Shown: one piece after another, positions 62,380-64,000 of the stretch
Numbering within the stretch: the first letter of the stretch is position 1
Layout: each line of letters starts with the position of its first letter
The notes under the pieces: generated by a model
What the model was told of the DNA's origin: nothing
Seen by the model: only the letters and a program-made list of their open reading frames with translations
Databases searched by the model: none
Position numbers and translations under genes: made by a program
Source: Gammaproteobacteria bacterium
GTDB lineage: Bacteria; Pseudomonadota; Gammaproteobacteria; Ga0077536
Assembly: GCA_016209015.1 (NCBI GenBank)
Contig: JACQWY010000035.1
Location: 62,001-126,000, forward strand
Length of the DNA: 64,000 nt
Direction: 5' to 3'

Positions 62380-64000
62380 ATGTTCGGGTCCGATCTGAGC
62401 TACGTCCAGGGCGCCGATGCCGAAGGACTGAAGTACATCACCGTCGGCCGGCTGCTCGACGCGACGGCCGCGGCATACGGCGATCGCGAAGCGCTCGTCG
62501 TCCGCCATCAGGACGTCCGCCTCACCTATGCCGAGCTCAAGACCCGCGTAGACGCCTGCGCCGCCGGCCTGCTCGCGCTCGGTCTCGAGCCGGGCGATCG
62601 CATCGGCATCTGGTCGCCGAACCGCGTCGAATGGGTGCTCACCCAGTTCGCGAGCGCGAAAGCGGGCCTCGTGCTCGTCAACATCAACCCCGCCTACCGG
62701 CTCGCCGAGCTCGAATACGCGCTGAACAAGGTGGAGTGCAAGGCGCTCGTCACCGCGAGCCGCTTCAAGACGAGCGACTATCTCGAGATGCTGCGCACGC
62801 TTGCGCCCGAGCTCGCGACCGCCCGGCCCGGCGTGCTGTGCGCGGAGCGGCTGCCGCATCTGCGCCGGGTGATTGTCATGGGCGACGACGCCGGTCCCGG
62901 CATGCTCGCGTTCGATGCGCTCGCCGCGCTCGGCTCGCCCGCCGAGCTCGCCCGTCTCGCGGAGCTCGCCGCGATCCTGCAACCGGACGATGCCATCAAC
63001 GTGCAGTTCACGAGCGGCACGACAGGCATGCCGAAGGGGGCGACGCTCACCCACTTCAACGTCGTCAACAACGGCTATTTCGTCGGCCGCGCCATGCGCT
63101 TCGGACCGGAGGATCGCCTGTGCATCCCGGTGCCGCTGTACCATTGTTTCGGCATGGTGATGAGCGTGCTGACCTGCGTGAGCCACGGCGCGTGCATGGT
63201 TTTTCCCGCCGAAGCGTTCGAACCGGGCGCGGTGCTGGAGGCGGTCGCGGCCGAGCGTTGCACGGCGCTGCACGGCGTGCCGACGATGTTCATCGCGGTG
63301 CTCGACCATCCCGATTTCGCGAGCGACGCCCTCGGCACGTTGCGCACAGGCATCATGGCGGGCGCGCCGTGCCCGATCGAAGTCATGAAGCGCGTCATCA
63401 GCGAGCTGAACATGGCCGAGGTCACCATCGCCTACGGGATGACGGAGACGAGCCCGGTCAGCTTCCAGAGCAGCACGGACGATCCGATCGAGCGGCGGGT
63501 CTCGACGATCGGGCGCATCCATCCCCACGTCGAGGTGAAAATCATCGACGCCGAGGGCCGCACCGTGCCGCGCGGCGTGAAGGGCGAGCTTTGCACGCGC
63601 GGCTACAGCGTGATGCTCGGCTACTGGAACGACGCGGAGCGCACGCGCGAGGCAATCGACGCCGCGGGCTGGATGCACACCGGAGACCTCGCCATCATCG
63701 ACGCCGAGGGGTATTGCAACATCGTCGGCCGCGTGAAGGACATGATCATCCGCGGCGGCGAGAACGTGTATCCGCGCGAGATCGAGGAGTTCCTCTATCG
63801 TCATCCCGACATCCAGGACGTCGCGGTGTTCGGCGTGCCCGATCGGCGCTTCGGCGAGCAGGTCGCGGCCTGGGTGAAGCTGAAGCCCGGCGCGACGGCC
63901 TCGGCAGACGACATCAAGACGTTCTGCCAGGGCCAGATTGCGCACTACAAGATCCCCTTCCACATCCGCTTCGTGGACGGCTTCCCGATGACGGTGACCG
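62380..64000 (+). CDS. Acyl-CoA synthetase (AMP-binding), C-terminus beyond the window
   Basis: Open frame of 540 codons to the right edge, absent from the ORF track because no stop is present. ATG 62380 has a strong GGGGAGG upstream. The adenylation motif [12 protein letters not shown] is at about 209, GYGMTETS-like [10 protein letters not shown] and GDLAIID follow, and the hinge motif [20 protein letters not shown]. It should activate a fatty or aromatic acid to its CoA ester; the substrate cannot be told. Only the last few tens of residues are missing. Confidence 0.9.
   Translation, partial: MFGSDLSYVQGADAEGLKYITVGRLLDATAAAYGDREALVVRHQDVRLTYAELKTRVDACAAGLLALGLEPGDRIGIWSPNRVEWVLTQFASAKAGLVLVNINPAYRLAELEYALNKVECKALVTASRFKTSDYLEMLRTLAPELATARPGVLCAERLPHLRRVIVMGDDAGPGMLAFDALAALGSPAELARLAELAAILQPDDAINVQFTSGTTGMPKGATLTHFNVVNNGYFVGRAMRFGPEDRLCIPVPLYHCFGMVMSVLTCVSHGACMVFPAEAFEPGAVLEAVAAERCTALHGVPTMFIAVLDHPDFASDALGTLRTGIMAGAPCPIEVMKRVISELNMAEVTIAYGMTETSPVSFQSSTDDPIERRVSTIGRIHPHVEVKIIDAEGRTVPRGVKGELCTRGYSVMLGYWNDAERTREAIDAAGWMHTGDLAIIDAEGYCNIVGRVKDMIIRGGENVYPREIEEFLYRHPDIQDVAVFGVPDRRFGEQVAAWVKLKPGATASADDIKTFCQGQIAHYKIPFHIRFVDGFPMTVT

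Overview
The window is chromosomal DNA from a high-GC bacterium. Gene order and protein families point to a gammaproteobacterium: rpoE-rseA-rseB-mucD, lepA-lepB-DUF4845-rnc-era-recO-pdxJ-acpS, plsX-fabD-fabG-acpP-fabF-pabC-mltG-tmk-holB-pilZ-tatD, and smc-zipA-ligA. ZipA and the RseA/RseB pair are gammaproteobacterial markers. The order resembles Pseudomonas/Xanthomonas-type genomes, but the PEP-CTERM-like protein and giant SdrD-like proteins suggest a less studied high-GC lineage (Steroidobacter/Nevskia-like). That placement is inference.

Region 1 (1-11.6 kb, minus strand) is the accessory part. It holds a 2416-residue secreted protein built from SdrD-B-like domains, calcium-loop (thrombospondin type 3-like) repeats and three copies of an FG-GAP/VCBS-like propeller block. 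A second, paralogous giant gene follows, coupled by a GTGA overlap and cut by the left window edge; the ORF track does not show it. Upstream lie a glycine-zipper lipoprotein and a secreted protein with a PEP-CTERM-like tail.

Region 2 (11.9-24.6 kb) is the fatty acid/cell envelope block, mostly minus strand: tatD, pilZ, holB, tmk, mltG, pabC, fabF, acpP, fabG, fabD, plsX, rpmF (too short for the ORF track) and yceD, then maf (+), sppA and rluC. Region 3 (24.6-27.8 kb) is rne with a roughly 400-nt leader and a 24-bp tandem repeat array in its C-terminal tail.

Region 4 (27.8-40.1 kb) is a long minus-strand run: rpoE-rseA-rseB-mucD (envelope stress), a glutaredoxin-like gene, lepA, lepB, a DUF4845 gene, rnc, era, recO, pdxJ, acpS and prfC. 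A good sigma-E-type promoter precedes rpoE. Region 5 (40.2-50.5 kb) holds nadB and a yciK-like SDR, a diguanylate cyclase gene behind a sigma-54-like promoter, then ligA, zipA and smc. LigA appears to lack its four-cysteine zinc finger.

Region 6 (50.6-64 kb) holds queF, cysZ, gluQ, thrH, a retropepsin-like protease, a cob(I)alamin adenosyltransferase, a glycosyltransferase, an LptF/LptG-family permease, full-length B12-dependent metH, asnS, a small MTH1187-type protein and an acyl-CoA synthetase cut by the right edge. Most genes are tightly packed, often with 4-nt start/stop overlaps. I saw no tRNA, rRNA, CRISPR array, insertion sequence or prophage. I did not find a clear new defence or mobile system; the most unusual items are the giant secreted proteins, the finger-less LigA, the RNase E repeat tail and the sigma-54-type promoter of the cyclase gene.
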